A DNA stretch of 64,000 nucleotides from Omphalotus guepiniiformis (taxonomy: Eukaryota > Basidiomycota > Agaricomycetes > Agaricales > Omphalotaceae). The notes beneath the pieces are model-generated. The model was not told where the DNA came from. It searched no databases and saw nothing but the letters and a program-made list of their open reading frames with translations. The position numbers were made by a program, and so were the translations under genes. The DNA is taken from NCBI GenBank assembly GCA_028554645.1, contig JAQOOI010000057.1, positions 248,001 to 312,000 of the forward strand. The letters run 5' to 3'. Shown here piece by piece: positions 43,154-55,768 of this stretch. Numbering within the stretch: position 1 is the stretch's first letter; every line of letters starts with the position of its first letter.

Positions 43154-46123
43154 ATGCAGAAAACCTCTGTTCCTGATCGTTCTATTCGTATTTGCGCAGA
43201 TAGAGGTGGAACGTTCTGTGATGTCCATGCGTGAGTGGCTTCTGTTGCTGTTGCTGCTGCGTTGGTTTTGATTCAAAGCTGGGGCTTGTAGATCGTATCC
43301 TGATCCAGAGAATCCTAAAGAGAGGAAGGACATCATCGTAAAACTTCGTATGTTTTTCATTTGGCCTTGGTAATCTCGTTATCAGACGCTTATTTTCCCA
43401 AATCTCTTAGTATCGCAGGATCCAGCCAACTACGCCGATGCGCCCACCGAAGGAATTCGTCGCGTTCTAGAGATAGTAACAGGGGAGAAAATACCGCGAA
43501 AGTCTATCCTACAGACTGATAAAATAGGTGCGTCGATCGTTGGTAAATCTCAAAACATCGAATTTCATCTCTTTTGAATGTTCTTCAGATTACATCCGTC
43601 TTTCTACAACCGTAGCCACCAACGCACTTCTCGAACGTAAAGGACATAAACATGCGCTGGTTATAACACGAGGATTTAAAGATTTGCTTCTTATCGGTAA
43701 CCAATCGCGTCCAAAGATATTCGATCTTAATATCCGGCGTCCACCTCCTCTGTATTCGAGTGTCGTTGAGGTTGACGAGCGTGTGACGTTGGTAGGGTAT
43801 GCATCCGATCCTAAAGCAGAGGAACATGCTGTTCAGTTTGATGAGGATGGGAAAGTGGTGAGGGGATATCGAGGGAAGGGGTGGGATGGACAAGGTGATG
43901 CTGAGGGTCCTGGAGAGATCGTACGAGGGTTATCGGGGGAGGCTGTTAGAATCTTGAAGAAACCAGGTGCTTAATCTCACAATCGCTATCATATATCTCT
44001 AATGATCAACCAACCAACTCTAGATCCCGAAGCTGTGAAGAAAGACCTTCAAGCACTATACGACCAAGGCTACCGTTCCCTTGCCATTGTCTTCGTGCAT
44101 TCCTACACATTCCCAGAGCACGAGAAACTCGTCAGCTCCCTCGCTCGCTCAATCGGCTTTACGCACGTCTCCGCGTCCTCGCAGCTACTACCCATGATCA
44201 AAATGGTTCCACGAGGGGTGTCGTCTACCGCCGACGCGTACCTCACGCCTATCCTACGAGAATACCTCGATGGGTTCTTCGGCGGGTTTGATGAGAAACT
44301 TCGGGATGGGAGGATACGTAGCCCCAGGGTGGAGTTCATGGGGAGTGATGGTGGTTTAGTGGACTTTCAAAACTTTTCTGGGTTGAAGAGTATTTTGAGT
44401 GGGCCGGCTGGTGGAGTTGTTGGGTATGCGTTGACGAGTTGGGATGAGGAGAGTAAGAGGCCGATTATTGGGTTCGTCTTCCTCTACTATCACTACTCCG
44501 AGCTTATTAGATATATTTGATGCAGGCTGGACGTCGGCGGAACATCGACGGATGTCTCACGGTTCGACGGGCGGTATGAAGTCGTGTACGAGACGACAAC
44601 TGCGGGTGTGACGATCCAATCCCCTCAATTGGATATCAACACTGTAGCTGCTGGTGGTGGATCTTGTCTTAATTTCCGTAATGGGTTGTTTACTGCTGGT
44701 CCTGAGAGTGCTGGTGCAGAACCTGGACCTGCGTGTTACCGGTGTGTGATTCAATTTTCTTTCAATTTTGGATACCCCTCGTTGACGGGACTTGGTTATG
44801 TGGCTCTTGTATATATATAGGAAAGGCGGGCCTCTAGCTGTAACAGACGCGAATCTTCTTCTGGGAAGACTGATACCGGATTATTTCCCGAAGATATTTG
44901 GGAAGAGTGAGAAGGAGCCGTTGGATGATGTTGCTTCGAGGGAGAAGTTTGAGAAGCTTGTAGATGAGATCAACGCTTCGGGTGTTGGAGAAGGGAAAAA
45001 GTTGGGTTTTGATGAGGTTGTTTATGGGTGGGTGTTTCTTACAAATGTGATGACTACAGTACTTATTGGTGGTGGAACATAGGTTTATCAAGGTCGCGAA
45101 CGAAACGATGGCAAGACCTATTAGGTCATTAACGGAGGCTAGAGGACATGCTACATCGAAACATATGTATGTGTATTCTTGTCCTTTTAAGCGGTTTTCT
45201 GATGGCAGACTTTGTACATCCCACAGCTTAGCTTCGTTTGGTGGCGCAGGCGGTCAACACGCATGCGAGATCGCGAGTCTGTTGGGAATCAAGACGATCT
45301 TGATTCATCGTTACAGTTCTATTTTGTCTGCGTATGGTTTAGCTTTGGCTGATCGGTAGGCAACATACCCAGTTCATCTTTCCGAACCTGCATTCCTGAT
45401 CTCATCCGTATACAGTGCATATGAGCTCCAAGAACCCTCTTCGACAATCTACTCTCCCTCCACCCGTTCTCAATTAATCTCCCGTCTAGACAAGTTAGAA
45501 GCGAATGTACGTGAGGAGCTCAAGAAGCAAGGGTTCGAGGGAGGGAGAGTACACGTTGAAAGGATGTTGAATATGCGATTTGAGGGAACTGATACGGCGT
45601 TGATGGTTTTACCTGATCCAGGGGAGAGGTTGGATGAGCAGGAAGGTGGCGGAGAGGACTTTTTGGGAGCGTTTAGGAGGGTTTATAAGAATGAGTTTGG
45701 GTTTTTGTTGGAGGGTAAGCCGGTTGTGGTTGATGATGTCAAGGTTCGTGCCCTTTTCGCTGTCATCTCTTATCATGTTGGGTTTGGGTCATTGAGTGTC
45801 TGCGATTGGAATAGGTTCGAGGGATAGGAAAAACATTTGATACTCTTGGGGAATCTGTTTATGCCGAGATCGACCGTTTGCGGTCGAGCAACTCTGTAAA
45901 GCCCGTCGATGTTTCGTCGAAAGCCGATTCGAGGTATAGTGTTTATTTTGACGAGCCTGTTGGGAGGGTAGATGATACGCCTGTGTTTTTGTTGGAGAAG
46001 CTTGATGTTGGAGATGAAGTGAGGGGTCCGGCGATGATTATTGATGATACGCAGACTATTGTGGTTGTACCTGGGGCGAGGGTGGTGGTGTCTAGCAAGC
46101 ATTTGTTTATTGAGTTGGAGTAG
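43154..46123 (+). CDS. 5-oxoprolinase / hydantoinase A-type protein lacking the B half
   Basis: About eleven exons, ATG at 43154. The N-terminal ASKHA-type phosphate loop is [11 protein letters not shown]. Then follow [42 protein letters not shown], the second nucleotide loop [15 protein letters not shown] (44525), [10 protein letters not shown] and [14 protein letters not shown]. The frame stops after [10 protein letters not shown] at 46123. Fungal 5-oxoprolinases of the glutathione cycle are usually about 1280 residues, with a hydantoinase B domain after this point. No HyuB-like sequence was found in the next 780 bp, so the protein is the A half only, roughly 800 residues. It may be a truncated gene, an A-subunit protein needing a partner, or a functionally changed relative. 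Confidence 0.85.
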
Positions 46124-46905
46124 GAAGGTTTGATTTGGAATTGAATTGGTGTTATCTATGCTGGCAGGCGTTCGATGAATGTGTATGTAGTAAAGAGCTG
46201 CGGGTGCCTTGTGGTTCCTATGAGTTCCTATGTCGTTATTTGACCTTACGGTCCCTAAAGGACACTTCTGAGTGTTCCCTGCATGCTATGACATTCGACC
46301 CTTGAAAGTTTGAGTAAGTAATTTAGAAAGGATAATCTAATCTTATCTTAACGGTGGGCCAGTTCCATCAGATCTGCATAGCAACACCGGTCGCCTATTT
46401 TCTATAGGCATACATCCGCCGTTGATTTTCTGCTTATTGAAAACATATACTTCTTCAAATATTCTTGTTGCCAGCCTCATTTGATCATCGTTCTAATCAA
46501 CCATTTATTTCCATACCCACCAACGAACTTGTTCAACAAATACACACTGAATTTTCTCTCAAAGTCTATGGGATCTGGATCAAGCCGAACTGGACAAGCG
46601 ATGGTAACCATGTGAGTCTTTTTTAGCGTGAGCCTCTATTATAGCGGATGGCGAAATGGGCAATACAGTTTCTCCATCTTATCAGTTGGAGCTGCGGGTT
46701 GTAGCGGGTAGCATCAAAATTCTCCGGACTATTTTACTGAAGCCAGCACTTCACAGGTCCCCAGGCTCTCTCCTCGCTCCTTCACGCACCCAGAAGACAC
46801 ACATTCTTTGCTTTCCTACTCTCTCACACTCGTTTTTCATAACTATCTATCTCTGACACAGAGCACACGGAGACCGACACGTACATAACATACTAAAGAG
46901 CGTAC
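46124..46905. other. Intergenic region before the F-box gene
   Basis: About 0.8 kb. It was searched by eye for remains of a hydantoinase B domain without success. The 3' part is CT-rich (about 46750-46860), as expected for a fungal promoter. Confidence 0.5.
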
Positions 46906-49900
46906 ATGTCTTTTCTTGGTCGTCGACCAACGGCTTCTACTGGGACTACGAGCGTAACTCATACTGGACCGACGACGACTGCGGGGGTAGCAGGGACAGG
47001 GACAGGGACAGGGACAGGGTTGCCGGGCAGGGCACCGTCGATCTCGTCGAGCTCAACTCATGCGGGGTATAGCGTCACGAGTAGTTTGAATGAACACGGG
47101 CATGGCGGTAGTAGCGGGCACAATGGAGGGGGAGGGTCCAGAACGTTGATGCATCGTGTATCAACGATGTTCTCGCCTCGTAAAAAGGCTTCATCTTCAG
47201 CTTCTTCTATTCGATCCTCTCGAAAGGGATTCTCGCCCGTCGAACACATTCGCAAAACAAAGTCCCATACCCATACCCATGACAGTTCGCAGAGTTATTA
47301 TTCGGACGAAGAGGAAGATGAAGTGGATGATATACGTCGACCGAGCGGTCTAGGTCCTGCTGCGCCTTCGATATACTCGCTTCAGCCGTCGTTATTGGAG
47401 GAAGAGGAAGAATTTGCGACTGGTGGAGGCGCATACATCTTTCATGCGACAAAGGCCAAGGTTACTGCTGTTGTCTCGGAGGAGTCGTACGAGAAAGCAT
47501 CGAAATGGGCAGCTAGCCAACCGAATCTCGTCGTGGTTACCTCTGTCAGGCCGCAAAGCGCTATATCCTCTAATCCGTCTCTTGTTACCCCTACACTTGC
47601 TACAATGAACATTCCTAATAGTCCTCCCCCTCAAACGCCGAGGAAAGCCAGTTTAGGTCTTGGCGGAAGGAGAAAACCCCCACCTCGGCTTGGGTTGTCC
47701 GATATGCCAGACGACATTCTCGTCTTGATTTGCTCTTTTCTTCCTAGACGAAACTTGACAAACCTCTTGACGCTCTCGAGGCAGTTTCTCACTGCAGCGC
47801 AAGCCGTGCTTTATGGTCACCTCGACCTGCGAAGGACCGAGGCTACGAAATACGACGCGCTTAACAAGTTCCTTCTTTCGAGGAAAGACCTCACGGATCT
47901 CACGCAAACTTTTGTTTGTGATAAATGGCCTTCGTCTTTCGTGCTTGACTGTGATCAGCACGATGAAGGCCGGGAGACTGCTCAGGGTAGTAAATCACTC
48001 AGTGATCCACGAATTGCTGTTCTTAATTCTTCCACTGCGACGTTCACTTTGGTGTTGCAGAACATGTGTCATCTTACCTCCCTCACGCTTCCCTCATTCG
48101 ATATCGCGCTGCTCAGACATCACACGGCGTTTGGTCTGCGTTCGGTGACGTTTTTGAATAAGAGGTTGAAAACGGATGAGAGGGAGGAGATATTTAATTG
48201 GTTAGATGGGCAGACGAATGTTAAGGAGGTGAGGTTTCCGAGGCTTGGTGATTATGAGGTGGACACCGAGGAGAGGGTGGGTGACACGGGGGAAGAAGGG
48301 AGTGAAGAAGATGGGAATGGGAAAAAGATGCTTACACCAACTCTGAAAACACCGATGACACCAACCTCAAAATCGACAAGGATTAACTTCCTTTCACCCA
48401 ATTCATACCCATCACCAACGTACCTCAGCACGCACTTTCCTCTTCCTCCTTCGCCTATCTCACCTAGTCCATCTCACCACTCCAATCGTTCATCACAGAT
48501 TCCTCCTTCTCCATCTACCATTTCTCTGACGGATTTATACCTATATGGATCTTCGACCCTTCTGCCGGAGCTAACGACTCTTCAAGCTCCCCCGTCGCTC
48601 GTCGCTCTACTGGCGCCGAGCAGGATGAAAACGCTGAGGGATGTGACGATAAATATTGATAGGACGCTTTATGCGGGGTTGAGACCTGGGGAGGTAGTTG
48701 GTGTGCTTGCTGGAGGTGGACCCGGACCCAGTGCAGAGAACGAAGAGGGTAAAGGAAAGGATCTGCTGAATGCACCTGACCCTCGTTCGGAATCGTCTTC
48801 GGCACGAGCGGGAGGTAGTTCGTGTTCGAAAATTAAAGACGTTAGGGCGTTGAAGAACTTACGGTTTGTGTTTGGGTCAGAGGTTGATAAGCGAACGGTG
48901 GAAAAGGTTTTGGGGGCTGCTGGGGCTGTGCTTGGTGGTGGGTATGGTGAGGGTGAGGGGGGTAAGGGTGATGTGCGGAAGGATGAGACTGGGAGGGGAC
49001 GGGGAGCTGGGGAGCGTAAAGGTGGAGATGAGGGTGAGCACGGGAGGAAGGAGCGAAGGGGCGAAGAGGGAGACGACGTGCAAGGACAAGGTATCGAGTT
49101 GTTGGAAGTTGCTGTTCCTTGGAATGGGAGGAAGACTGATGAGGTTAGTATTTCGTTTTTCTCCTTTTTATTTTCTTCATCATCAAAACTTTTGGTCTCA
49201 TGTCTTGGCCCTTGGCTTCTTTCGTTGGCTACGAGCGCTGCCTTTTTATATGTGCATTGTCATTTGAAATTTCTATATATGTATAGCGTTACGTGTACGC
49301 TGTATACGGACATATGTGGCGGTGGCGTTTTCTTACCCAAGGCGACGACGAGGATTATTCTCATCATATCATCCCCTTTGATATACATATATGCATCAGA
49401 ATAAATTACTAACCCCTTCTTGCTTGTAGATCCTCTACAAAACAATACATGCTGTGCTCCCGCGGTACCGCACGCTTTCTTCACTCGTGATGAGGTTGTC
49501 AACTACTGCACCACCACCTTCTCCGCCCTCGCCTCCTCCGAAGCCTACGCGTGCCCCTCCACCTCCAATACCGAACGAGAATGAAAACGAACAAGACAAA
49601 ACTAGGATATCCGCTCCTGCGTTGACAGTTACCACGGAGTTTGATAGTTCCAGCGCGGATGCATCCAACGATACCGAGACCGATACCACTACCACCCACA
49701 CGGTACACGCGAACCATACCACCGTTCTCATAAAAGACGAAAATACCACCAGCCCAAGGCTGAGTCATCAAAGCAGTCGATCAAATATTCGTGCTGCTTC
49801 GAGTTCAGATACCCAATCCCAACGTTCTGTGGACACGAGTATGAATACGCCGACAGGATCGACTTTCTCGTTATCGTTGGATATGTTTCCGCAACCGCCA

Positions 49901-50803
49901 CCATCGCCTATGCATACCCCTTCACCAGGAGGGACGTTCCAGGCTAACTCCCCAATCTCGAATGGTAGTACACTGGTTTCACCTGTGTCGTTGTCTACGT
50001 CTACGTCAACGTCTACATTATCTTTATCAACGTCCGTTCCGTCGTCTCCTTTCACACTTTCCCCTCCTCATTCGAATCAACAAACACCTCAAACGACCCC
50101 GCCTACTTCAGCGAAATCGAATAAAAGTCTTTCAGCGCGGTTAGGTCGACTTCCGTCGCTTAAAAATCTCACACCGAAAAGATCTTCGACAGATCCTTCT
50201 GTTTCTGTTAGTTCGTCTCCCAGAACACCGCAACCACAGGTTCCAGAGCGGTCTTATACATACCCTCCTCCAGAGACAGAAGCGTATTCATCGCATACAC
50301 CCACACCTCATACACCCCATACACCCCATACACCTCATACACCGTATACACCGCCCACAGCACGTCTCAACCCGTCGCAAGTCAATGGGGAGTCGACTAC
50401 CGACGGTAATAGCGTGAAGGCGGATAAACGAGCGTCGCAAGCGTTTTCTGCGATGTCAGGGTCGAGCTCGATAAGAGGTGTTGATTGGAATCATGAAGAT
50501 GAGGGTGAGGTTGCGGATTCGGGTGGTGTGCAGTATGCGTATGTGAGGGGTCGGTATGATGGAGATGGGAGTGGGGGGAGTGTGGAGTTGGTTGGCCGTC
50601 CGCCGATTAAGGAGAAGGGTTTGGTCCCTGGAGGATCACAATGGGAGGAGGGGGAGGAGGAGGAGGAGGAGGAGGAAAGGTACAAGGCCCCTCCCGAACC
50701 CACAGACAATGAGAAGAAATACTTGAGGATGTGGATAAGGCAATGTCCGACGTTGAGGAGGGTTGTGTTTGTTTCTGGTGCTGAGTGGGGAACGCCGATA
50801 TGA
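46906..50803 (+). CDS. F-box domain protein, large, low-complexity
   Basis: Two exons, 46906-49143 and 49430-50803, joined in phase 0 (GAT GAG / ATC CTC) across a 286-base intron GTTAGT...TTGTAG, giving about 1203 residues. The frame runs on into the intron to 49404, which is a shadow. An F-box-like helix bundle begins at about residue 265 (LSDMPDDILVLICSFLP). The rest is rich in Ser, Pro, Thr and Gly, with simple repeats such as GTGTGTG near the N terminus, HTPHTPHTPHTP near 50310 and poly-Glu near 50650. The C terminus (WIRQCPTLRRVVFVSGAEW) is the typical last strand of fungal F-box proteins. It probably acts as a substrate adaptor in an SCF ubiquitin ligase; the target is unknown. Confidence 0.8.
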
Positions 50804-52131
50804 AATTCGAGTGGGGGATGCGTGTCAGTCTGCGGGTGAGGTTTTAGAGGTTCTTGTCTGCTTCAAAATCTGAGGGCTGACGAGACGCGCGATTTTTTCA
50901 TCAGAAATTTTCGGTATTTCGCGTATATAGTACATTAGTATATAGTATTACAAAGTTGGTTTTGGGTTGTAGAGGTGGATGGATGGATTGGATTATTTCG
51001 TATTATATATCTGATATTGTCACAGTAATCCAGGAATCACTTTGACTAGGACTCTTTACGTGTCGTCAGATTTATCGCTTCCTATCAGCATGGCTATTAT
51101 TCAGTGACCCGCATTCTGGCAGGCCTAAGTACTAGGTGGCTACCCAAGAGATTCTCTGTGCATAAGCCCGGGCCAGCCGGACCGCCGGACCAAGTACTCT
51201 TTCTTCGGTTCTCTCACCATCTCACCGCATCTGCTATTCGGACACGACGAGGACATTCCTCTGATGGATACGTTGATGCTTTTCGCGGAAATGTATAGAT
51301 ATCGAGTCCTCATACGCCCAGTGCTCACGAAAAAACTTATGTCGTTGATTAAACAGCTGCGGCAGCCGCAGCAGCCTCCTGATATATGAAAAGTTCGTCG
51401 ACAGTTGAGCGGGTATCGCCGTTACAGTAAGGCTTCCATGATACCTTCTTCACCGGGGCTTCCTTTTCTGCTGATTCCTAGTCTGTAAAGTTGTAGGCAC
51501 CTCTAAGCATACTGCAATTCATTGGAGAAGCTACTATCAAATGAGCATGCTCTGCGCGAATCGTTGACCCTTCTATCTTACAGCATTGCTCGTGATGTAT
51601 GATAGGGTGGTATTTTCAGACAGGTATGTGTCCGTTTCGTCATAAACTCATGAACGACTGACTAAGGGTTGTTCGTCTGTATGTCAAATGGAAGCTTAAG
51701 GCATCGCTCACACGATACACTCACGAAGATATCTTGGGCAACTGGACACCCACCGAACTCATCGTCGAAAAGTCGAAGGATATGGACATGACATCAATCT
51801 CAAAGAATATATCAATAGCAAGAATCGAACTCGTAGCTCACACTGCGTACTCAGCGGGCATTGTGATACACATAATCCACTGCAACTTTGGCTTTGCTCT
51901 GAAATGGTGGCACGGTCCCTGACTCAATCTATCTCACTTGAACATCTTCTCCGAACCCTAAATATATGTGGGCTATTCATTCCGAAAGTACACGGCATAG
52001 TTTACACTTCGATAAGTTTACCGAAGAGATTTTCCGAGGAGAACCAGCTGCTTCTTCTTCTTTTCTCCTGGCAATTTCTATGACTGGAAGATCGTCAAGT
52101 CTTGAATAAGCCTGACTCGATAACTCTCGCC
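50804..52131. other. 1.3-kb intergenic region with possible gene remnant
   Basis: A 62-codon frame at 51734-51922 (MGNWTPTELIVEKSKD...) and the frame at 51104-51298 do not join into a clear gene and carry stops between them. They could be remains of an old gene. A CAG/CCG-rich stretch (GCTGCGGCAGCCGCAGCAGC) lies at about 51356-51376. Confidence 0.4.
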
Positions 52132-52139
52132 TATATAAG
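52132..52139 (+). promoter_or_regulatory. TATA-like box of terpene synthase 2
   Basis: TATATAAG 69-76 bases before the start codon at 52208. Confidence 0.5.
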
Positions 52140-52207
52140 CACAAGCCCTGTTACTGTACAGGACCTTCAACCCACCACACCCTCACATTCGATCTTCAAC
52201 TGCTACA

Positions 52208-53421
52208 ATGCCTTCTCTGGTCTCAGTTGCTCCCGTTTTGCCTAATGCAACCACTCGTCTGGCTACCCGTACGGTGAATATTGCATGTTCACTACGACCA
52301 TGAACGTGCTGATCATAACTTAACAATGCTAGGTTTCCAAAGATGATCACAACACCATCGAGATACGCAGAATCGTCAACGATTTCCTCACCCGTTGCAG
52401 TATTTGCCTAGAAGGCACGCCTCTCGACGTCGATTTCTACAACGAGTGCAAGGAAATAATGTTATCTGACTATCTCTACTGCACCGGCGACGTACCGACC
52501 ACGCTGGAATCGTGGTTCAGACGGTACCTCTCTGTTGGTGTCATCATAACTACAAATGCGTATGGTCACATCAAAGACAAGCCGACAAGAGTGTATATCA
52601 GCCTTTACACTGCTTTGATGACTAGTCTTGATGATGTCTTTGAGACGAATGTCGAGCATTTTAGCGGATTTAACGAGCGATTTGTGAAAGGGGAACCTCA
52701 GGAAGACTTGATTCTAGATGCGGTAGCGAAGATTCTATTAGATGCATCACGATATTATGGGCGTTTGGCTACCAATATTATCGTCACAGCTACATTGGAT
52801 TTCTTTACTGGTCTTTCCGTAGAGATGCATGCTCGAGATATGACGTTCAGTAGGGAATCTAGAGAATGTGTTGTCTCGTGTTCGCTTACGATTGATCCAT
52901 CATCCGGTTTTTCATCATTAGTTCAGTGAAGACTTTCATGATTTCGCTATCCTCTGTAGGAATATGACCGGAATCGCAGATGCATACGCCGCATTCATAT
53001 TTCCCCGAGAAGTCCCTTTTGTCGTTTATGTCAAATGTCTTCCTGATCTGAAGACTTTCATCAACTACACGAAGTAAGTGTTAACTTGTCAATCGGCTCG
53101 AGAGCACTATCATATATTACTAATAGCTAACACATACCCTCTAGCGATGTAATGTCATTCTACAAAGAAGACCGAGCAGAGGAGACAGACAATCTTGCGT
53201 CTATCCTGAGGCAGGTCCACCCATCAATGACGAAACATCAAGTTCTTCAGAAAATTGTAGATGATACGGTTGGAGCTGACGTGCGCACAAGGAAAATCCT
53301 TGCGGAAAATCAGCTCGCGCTTGATGCGTATGAGCATTTCCGCAAAGGCTATGTCATGTTCCACGTCTCGTCTGGAAGGTACAAATTGGATGAGCTATTC
53401 TCATACAATCGACTCGAGTGA
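52208..53421 (+). CDS. Terpene synthase 2, trichodiene-synthase-like
   Basis: ATG at 52208, first intron GTACGG...TGCTAG, then a long exon with the Asp-rich motif DDVFE (about 52632). Another intron lies before the exon starting with NMTGIADAYAAF (about 52960). The last intron again splits the second metal site, AA plus C giving N, then DVMSFYKED. The C terminus GRYKLDELFS is shared with terpene synthase 1. Both metal-binding motifs are present, so it should be an active FPP cyclase if expressed. Identity to copy 1 looks moderate by eye (roughly two thirds over the last 70 residues), so the duplication is not recent or the pair has diverged fast. Confidence 0.88.
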
Positions 53422-53634
53422 AATGGATGGCAAGGAGGCATGGATGGTGAAGTACTTCGTAGTATCACTCCTCAACTTTTGTATGTTGTTTTATCTGTTG
53501 TTCTAAGTATGTAGTCCATTGAAGTCCCTCCATTGAACATCCTCACTTGGACTGTCAGCCTGCATCACGGGATGCAGGCGGGAACGAATTCAGTTTTGGC
53601 AGCACATCTGTGCATGCAATACAGACAAAACTGT

Positions 53635-53850
53635 CACTGGACACAATTTAACATAAAATCTGAGAAAATGCTAAACATATATTGAATCAATACCAAAATT
53701 TTTCATCATTTTTTTTGCTACTAATACTAAAATTATGTTCAAATTATAGTAAATTGTATCAACACAATACCTTCATTTCTCCAACATCAAACACAGTTAT
53801 TTACAGTGAACAGATCTTGAACAAATATCAAAAATCATTTATCATAAATT
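53635..53850 (+). repeat. Left terminal inverted repeat of the CACTG element
   Basis: Matches the reverse of the right arm including GAGAAAATGCTAAACATAT, TTTTTTTGCTACTAATACTA and AACAAATATCAAAAATCATT. Confidence 0.82.
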
Positions 53851-53862
53851 CCATAAAATCTT

Positions 53863-55341
53863 ATCATTATTTTTGGGAAAAGTGTTTAAAATAAATATTG
53901 AATTTTGGATGCAATTATGTTAATCAAGATCATGATTGTTTCATCATAAAATACAGAGACAAATGGAAAAGGTGTGTGGAAACTATGCTAAAGCAATTCA
54001 AAATCAATTCAGAATAATAGACAGGATACACTGCAAGCAATTCAACATAAATCCCGTGGGAAAATGTTAGAAATATGGTGAAATATCACGAAAAATTAAA
54101 CTTTTTCACGTTATTTCACCACATTTTTAACATTTTCCGACGAGATTTATGTTGAATTGTTTGCAGTGATATTACTGTGAACTTATGCCCAACAAATGTG
54201 AAACTAATGTTAAATGTTTCTAAAGTAACATTCATGTTTTGCTTGTGCAAATATACTGAAGATATGCTGAACAAATAAGATATATTCAGAGTTAAATACA
54301 GAGAAAAATAGAATAGATGTGTGAAAAATATGCTAAACCAATTTAAAATTGATCCAGAATAACAGACAGAAAATTACTGTGAACTTATGCTAAACATATG
54401 TGAAAGTAATGTTAAATATCTGATGGTAAAATTTATGTTTTGGTTGTTCATATATACTGGCTATATGTTGAACAAATAACAAAACTATGGTAAACAGGAT
54501 CATTTATGTATATAGTCTGTGTATATGGATACAGTTGTACATTAGGTGAATTCATCTTGCATATCTCATGTGTATACATCCAGGATGCATCTGCATGGAC
54601 CTAGTAGCTGGACACTGATATCTCTGTATACAGGACATAGGGGTTAATATATACAAACTTGTGTACAGAAGATGTTTCCAAGGTGAGGTATATACAGACA
54701 AGGTATACACCCATATACACTCTGTATACACCCTGTATACATGTCACCCTGTATACCTGTATACACTCTGTATACACCTGTGTACACCCTGTATACATGT
54801 CACCCTGTATACCTGTATACATTCTGTATACACCTGTGTACACCCTGTGTACACCCTGTATACACCCTGTATACACCCTGTATACATCCTGTATGCACTC
54901 TGTATGCACTCTGTATGCACTCTGTATGCACTCTGTATCCACCCTGTATGCACTCTGTATCCACCCTGTATCCACCCTGTATCCACCCTGTATGCACTCT
55001 GTATACACTCTGTATGCACCCTGTATCCACTCTGTATGCACCCTGTATACATCCTGTATACATCCTGTATACACTCTGTATACACTCTGTATCCAGCCTG
55101 ACCCTGTATACACCCTGTATACACCCTGTATGCACCCTGTATGCACCCTGTATACACCCTGTATACACCCTGTATGCATCCTGTATACACCCTGTATGCA
55201 CCCTGTATACACCCTGTATACACCCTGTATACACCCTGTATGCACTCTGTATGCACTCTGTATGCACCCTGTATACATCTCACCCTGTATACACCCTGTA
55301 GTACACCCTGTAGACCTGTATACACCCTATATACACCCTAT
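53863..55341 (+). repeat. Internal direct duplication, unit 1
   Basis: It begins CATTATTTTTGGGAAAA and ends with the first 11-bp palindrome array. It is nearly identical to unit 2 (55342-56399) apart from MITE insertions, a shorter array in unit 2 and point changes. Smaller degenerate tandem repeats of about 200 bp (TACTGTGAACTTATGC type) occur within it. Confidence 0.82.
54029..54168. mobile_element. CACTG MITE A, 140 bp
   Basis: Ends CACTGCAAGCAATTCAACAT and the reverse of ...GAATTGTTTGCAGTG; flanked by ATA (54026-54028 and 54169-54171). The matching position in unit 2 (GGATATTACTG, about 55506) is the empty site with a single ATA. Almost the whole element can fold into a hairpin. Confidence 0.88.
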
Positions 55342-55346
55342 ACATT
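54709..55346 (+). repeat. 11-bp palindrome array 1 (CCCTGTATACA unit)
   Basis: Several dozen head-to-tail copies of an 11-bp unit whose core TGTATACA is a perfect 8-bp palindrome, with variants TGTATGCA and TGTATCCA. Because the unit is 11 bases, all frames on both strands stay open (for example 225 and 231 codons), which produces false ORFs reading YTLYTPCIHPV. Confidence 0.9.
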
Positions 55347-55651
55347 ATTTTTGAGAAAATTGTTTAAAATAAATATTGAATTTTGGATGCAATTATGTTA
55401 ATCAAGATCATGATTGTTTCATCATAAAATACAGAGACAAATGGAAAAGGTGTGTGGAAACTATGCTAAAGCAATTCAAAATCAATTCAGAATAACAGAC
55501 AGGATATTACTGTGAACTTATGCTAAACAAATGTGAAACTAATGTTAAATGTTTCTAAAATAACATTCATGTTTTGCTTGTGCAAATATACTGAAGATAT
55601 GCTGAACAAATAAGATATATTCAGAGTTAAATACAGAGAGAAATAGAATAG

Positions 55652-55768
55652 CACTGCAAACAATTCAACATAAATTCCATGGGAAAATGTTAAAAAGTTT
55701 AATTTTCATGTTATTTCACCATATTTGTAATATTTTTCCGTGGGATTTATGTTGAATTGTTGGCGGTG
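55652..55768. mobile_element. CACTG MITE B, 117 bp
   Basis: Starts CACTGCAAACAATTCAACAT, ends GAATTGTTGGCGGTG; flanked by TAG (55649-55651 and 55769-55771). The matching position in unit 1 (AATAGAATAGATGTGTG, about 54310) is the empty site with one TAG. Its terminal repeats are closely related to MITE A and more distantly to the 4-kb element around it. Confidence 0.88.

Noticed and set aside
46124..46905. Remains of a hydantoinase B domain after the truncated 5-oxoprolinase
   Set aside because: No frame in this stretch carries any of the expected motifs.
51104..51922. A protein-coding gene between the F-box gene and terpene synthase 2
   Set aside because: Frames at both ends look protein-like but stops separate them and no consistent exon joints or motif were found; listed only as a possible remnant.
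54601..55354. Long open frames of 146-231 codons on both strands
   Set aside because: They are by-products of an 11-bp repeat without stop codons; all frames read the same cycling residues and no start context or codon bias supports a gene.
54029..55768. Assigning the two MITEs to PIF/Harbinger because of the 3-bp duplications
   Set aside because: Their CACTG termini fit CACTA-type elements and do not match the GGATGACC ends of the Harbinger element in this window.
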